From NCBI GenBank assembly GCA_036339995.1, contig JAYYZW010000128.1:1-7761 (forward strand): 7,761 nt of DNA, given 5' to 3'. Positions 6,120-7,761 of this stretch are shown piece by piece. Under the pieces are notes generated by a model. That model was not told the origin of the DNA. It saw nothing but the letters and a program-made list of their open reading frames with translations, and did not search any database. This DNA comes from JAYYZW01 sp036339995. GTDB taxonomy: Bacteria > Pseudomonadota > Gammaproteobacteria > Ga0077536. Position 1 is the first letter of the stretch. Each line of letters begins with the position of its first letter. Position numbers and translations under genes: made by a program.

Positions 6120-7761
6120 CTACGACTCGGCGTCCGAATTGCTAAAGTGTTCCGCAATCGTCGGCGCTTCGATAAATCGATCGCCGGGGCGCATGTTTTG
6201 CTCTATCCACTTGCCGGCAGCCGGCTCGGTGGGATCCACCATCGGACGCTTGAAAGCACGAAGCTCACTGCGTAGCTTTTCCGTCGCTGAGGTATCGAGT
6301 GTTCTTTCGAAGTCGTCGTTTAATACCACACCAAAAATAGCGCGCGCGGACTCTTCGCTGATCCAACCATCACGAAGATTACGGCGGACTAATTCTGCAT
6401 CGCGGTCAACGGGATTGCCCCAGCCGCCGCCGCCGGACGAATAGCCAGTCCATGACTCACCTTCGCGGACCAGTGTTTGGCCGGCCACCGAGGTGAAGGT
6501 ACGGGCGCCGTCTTCATGTTCAACGTAGATGCCGCCGCCCGCGCTCCTGGTCCCGCCATTTACCCCGTGAGGAGGATTCTTCGAGCCTTCTCCGAATGAG
6601 ACCGCCTCCATATGGCCGGCAATCGGGCGAAAGCGCGTGCGCAGCCCAGCCCCCCCGATCCACTGGCCCATGCCCATGGAGTCCGTTTCGATCTCGTTGA
6701 AATCGATGTGCAGCGGATAGAGCAGTTCAACTTCTTCGACAGAGGCGGACGTCAATCCTCCCATGCCTGCAATTGTCCCTATCATCGGCCAGCCGTCCGC
6801 GTCCTTAGCAGCACCCGAACCGCCCATGCCGTTGAACAGCATGCAGCCCCACTCCTTGTCATTTCGTTTGTCGATACCGTTGAAATTCGGCATGTGTCCC
6901 GCATGGCATGAGCCGGCCGGTACGCGTTCGGGGATGGCCTCGGCCATCGCGATGTTGATCACTTCGTGCATGGGATCGGCGGGGTTCGTCGTCGCACCAC
7001 CGACGGCGGCCGGCCATTTGGCCATGCAGATCGTGCCTTCTACCGCGTCGGCCGTGATGTGCTGGAGAACGCCATGATTGTGCGGAATGTCCGAATCGAT
7101 GTAATACAGAAACGGGATTGTGGACGTCGCCATCATCACTGCGTAGGTTGCGTTGAACGAGCCGGTCGAGGGCGGACCGCCATCGTAATGGACGTGAATA
7201 TCGGCGCCGTTCTTGGTGATCGTGACTTTGATCGGAATGTCGACCGCACCATTGCCGTCGGTATCAGTCCAGGTCAGGCCCTCGAAAACGCCATCGGGGA
7301 TACGGCGAAACTCTTCGGTCGCCCGATGATCGGCGTAGTCCATCAGCCCGTCGCTATAGCGCATCACCTCATCACGGCCGTATTGCTCGCAAAGTTCTAT
7401 GAGCCCTTTACGCGCTACGCCGCATGCGCCGAGCTGCGCCCGCAGGTCGCCGTGCAAGGCGTCACGGTAGCGGACGTTCGCGAGGTATAGCTCGACGATG
7501 TCGTGCCGTTCATTCCCGCGGTCGACGAGTTTAGTCGGCGGGATCACGATACCTTCCTGAAAGACAGAGCGCGCTGCGGGAACTATGCTGCACGCCTCGG
7601 CAGCACCGCAGTCAAGCTGGTGTCCGCGCGCCACCGTCCAGAACACATGCTTACCCTCCACGAATACCGGCTGCGCCGTGACGAGATCCGGAATGTGGGT
7701 GTTGCCCCGGTAGGGATCGTTCGCCATGTAGATGTCACCGTCATGGATGTCGCCTTCGAAA
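6120..7761 (-). CDS. hyuB: Hydantoinase/oxoprolinase subunit B, 5' end beyond the window
   Basis: The partner subunit of HyuA. The frame stays open to the window edge: codons before the apparent ATG at 7727 encode FEGDIHDGDIY, which continues the family consensus, so that Met is internal. About 546 residues are visible, and by comparison with typical HyuB some 75-85 N-terminal residues are missing. Seen in visible numbering: NDPYRGNTHIPD at 14-25, GHQLD at 46-50, D-S-M-G-M-G-Q-W-I-G-G (the DSGGAGRYRGG-like segment) in the middle-to-late part, and GGGGWGNP at 443-450 near the C-terminus. The Asp and His residues of the NDPY..TH and H..D motifs are the likely metal ligands of the hydrolytic site. 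In GHQLDCG the more usual second His of AHHxDIGG is Gln. The stop is TAG at 6120-6122, 2 bases before hyuA. The operon's promoter must lie further upstream, outside the window. Confidence 0.92.
   Translation of the reverse strand, partial: FEGDIHDGDIYMANDPYRGNTHIPDLVTAQPVFVEGKHVFWTVARGHQLDCGAAEACSIVPAARSVFQEGIVIPPTKLVDRGNERHDIVELYLANVRYRDALHGDLRAQLGACGVARKGLIELCEQYGRDEVMRYSDGLMDYADHRATEEFRRIPDGVFEGLTWTDTDGNGAVDIPIKVTITKNGADIHVHYDGGPPSTGSFNATYAVMMATSTIPFLYYIDSDIPHNHGVLQHITADAVEGTICMAKWPAAVGGATTNPADPMHEVINIAMAEAIPERVPAGSCHAGHMPNFNGIDKRNDKEWGCMLFNGMGGSGAAKDADGWPMIGTIAGMGGLTSASVEEVELLYPLHIDFNEIETDSMGMGQWIGGAGLRTRFRPIAGHMEAVSFGEGSKNPPHGVNGGTRSAGGGIYVEHEDGARTFTSVAGQTLVREGESWTGYSSGGGGWGNPVDRDAELVRRNLRDGWISEESARAIFGVVLNDDFERTLDTSATEKLRSELRAFKRPMVDPTEPAAGKWIEQNMRPGDRFIEAPTIAEHFSNSDAES

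Noticed and set aside
6120..7727. HyuB as a complete gene starting at the ATG at 7727
   Set aside because: That Met precedes NDPY directly, deep inside the family consensus, and the frame continues to the window edge with matching residues, so the gene is 5'-truncated by the window.
4051..7761. HyuAB as an acetone or acetophenone carboxylase
   Set aside because: Those enzymes usually need further small subunits, none of which is present, and the neighbouring transaminase suits an amine-releasing reaction better. It is not formally excluded.

Overview
The window is one strand-consistent catabolic gene cluster. All five recognisable genes lie on the minus strand, so transcription runs from position 7761 down to 189. 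The order is hyuB-like (5' end cut by the window edge), hyuA-like, a class III aminotransferase, a small cupin, and a two-part flavin/Fe-S oxidoreductase of the old-yellow-enzyme / 2,4-dienoyl-CoA reductase group. Intergenic gaps grow along the cluster: 2, 40, 70 and 95 bases. The first two genes are almost certainly co-translated and the rest are probably in the same operon. No rRNA, tRNA, CRISPR array, transposase gene, transporter or regulator is present.

The base composition (fairly GC-rich), the bacterial Shine-Dalgarno sites and the protein families suggest a heterotrophic proteobacterium. A repeat-like motif at 111-170 looks like a sequence I associate with gammaproteobacterial genomes. 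That is a recollection, so the taxonomic call is tentative.

How the genes could work together (inference): HyuA and HyuB form an ATP-dependent cyclic-amide hydrolase of the N-methylhydantoinase / 5-oxoprolinase / caprolactamase family. Such an enzyme opens a lactam or hydantoin ring and releases an amino acid whose nitrogen may be N-substituted. The class III aminotransferase has the features of an omega-amino-acid transaminase and could convert the freed terminal amine to a semialdehyde. The flavoprotein could remove an N-methyl group or reduce an unsaturated intermediate. The cupin looks accessory and has lost most of the usual metal ligands. The layout recalls two known routes: caprolactam degradation (CapAB plus an omega-transaminase) and N-methylpyrrolidone degradation (an N-methylhydantoinase-type enzyme plus an amine-oxidising step). 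The substrate here cannot be read from sequence alone.

Positions 1-188, beyond the last gene, hold no gene I can support. They contain a 14-base imperfect inverted repeat (12 of 14 positions matching) and possibly the last codons of a convergent gene at the left edge.
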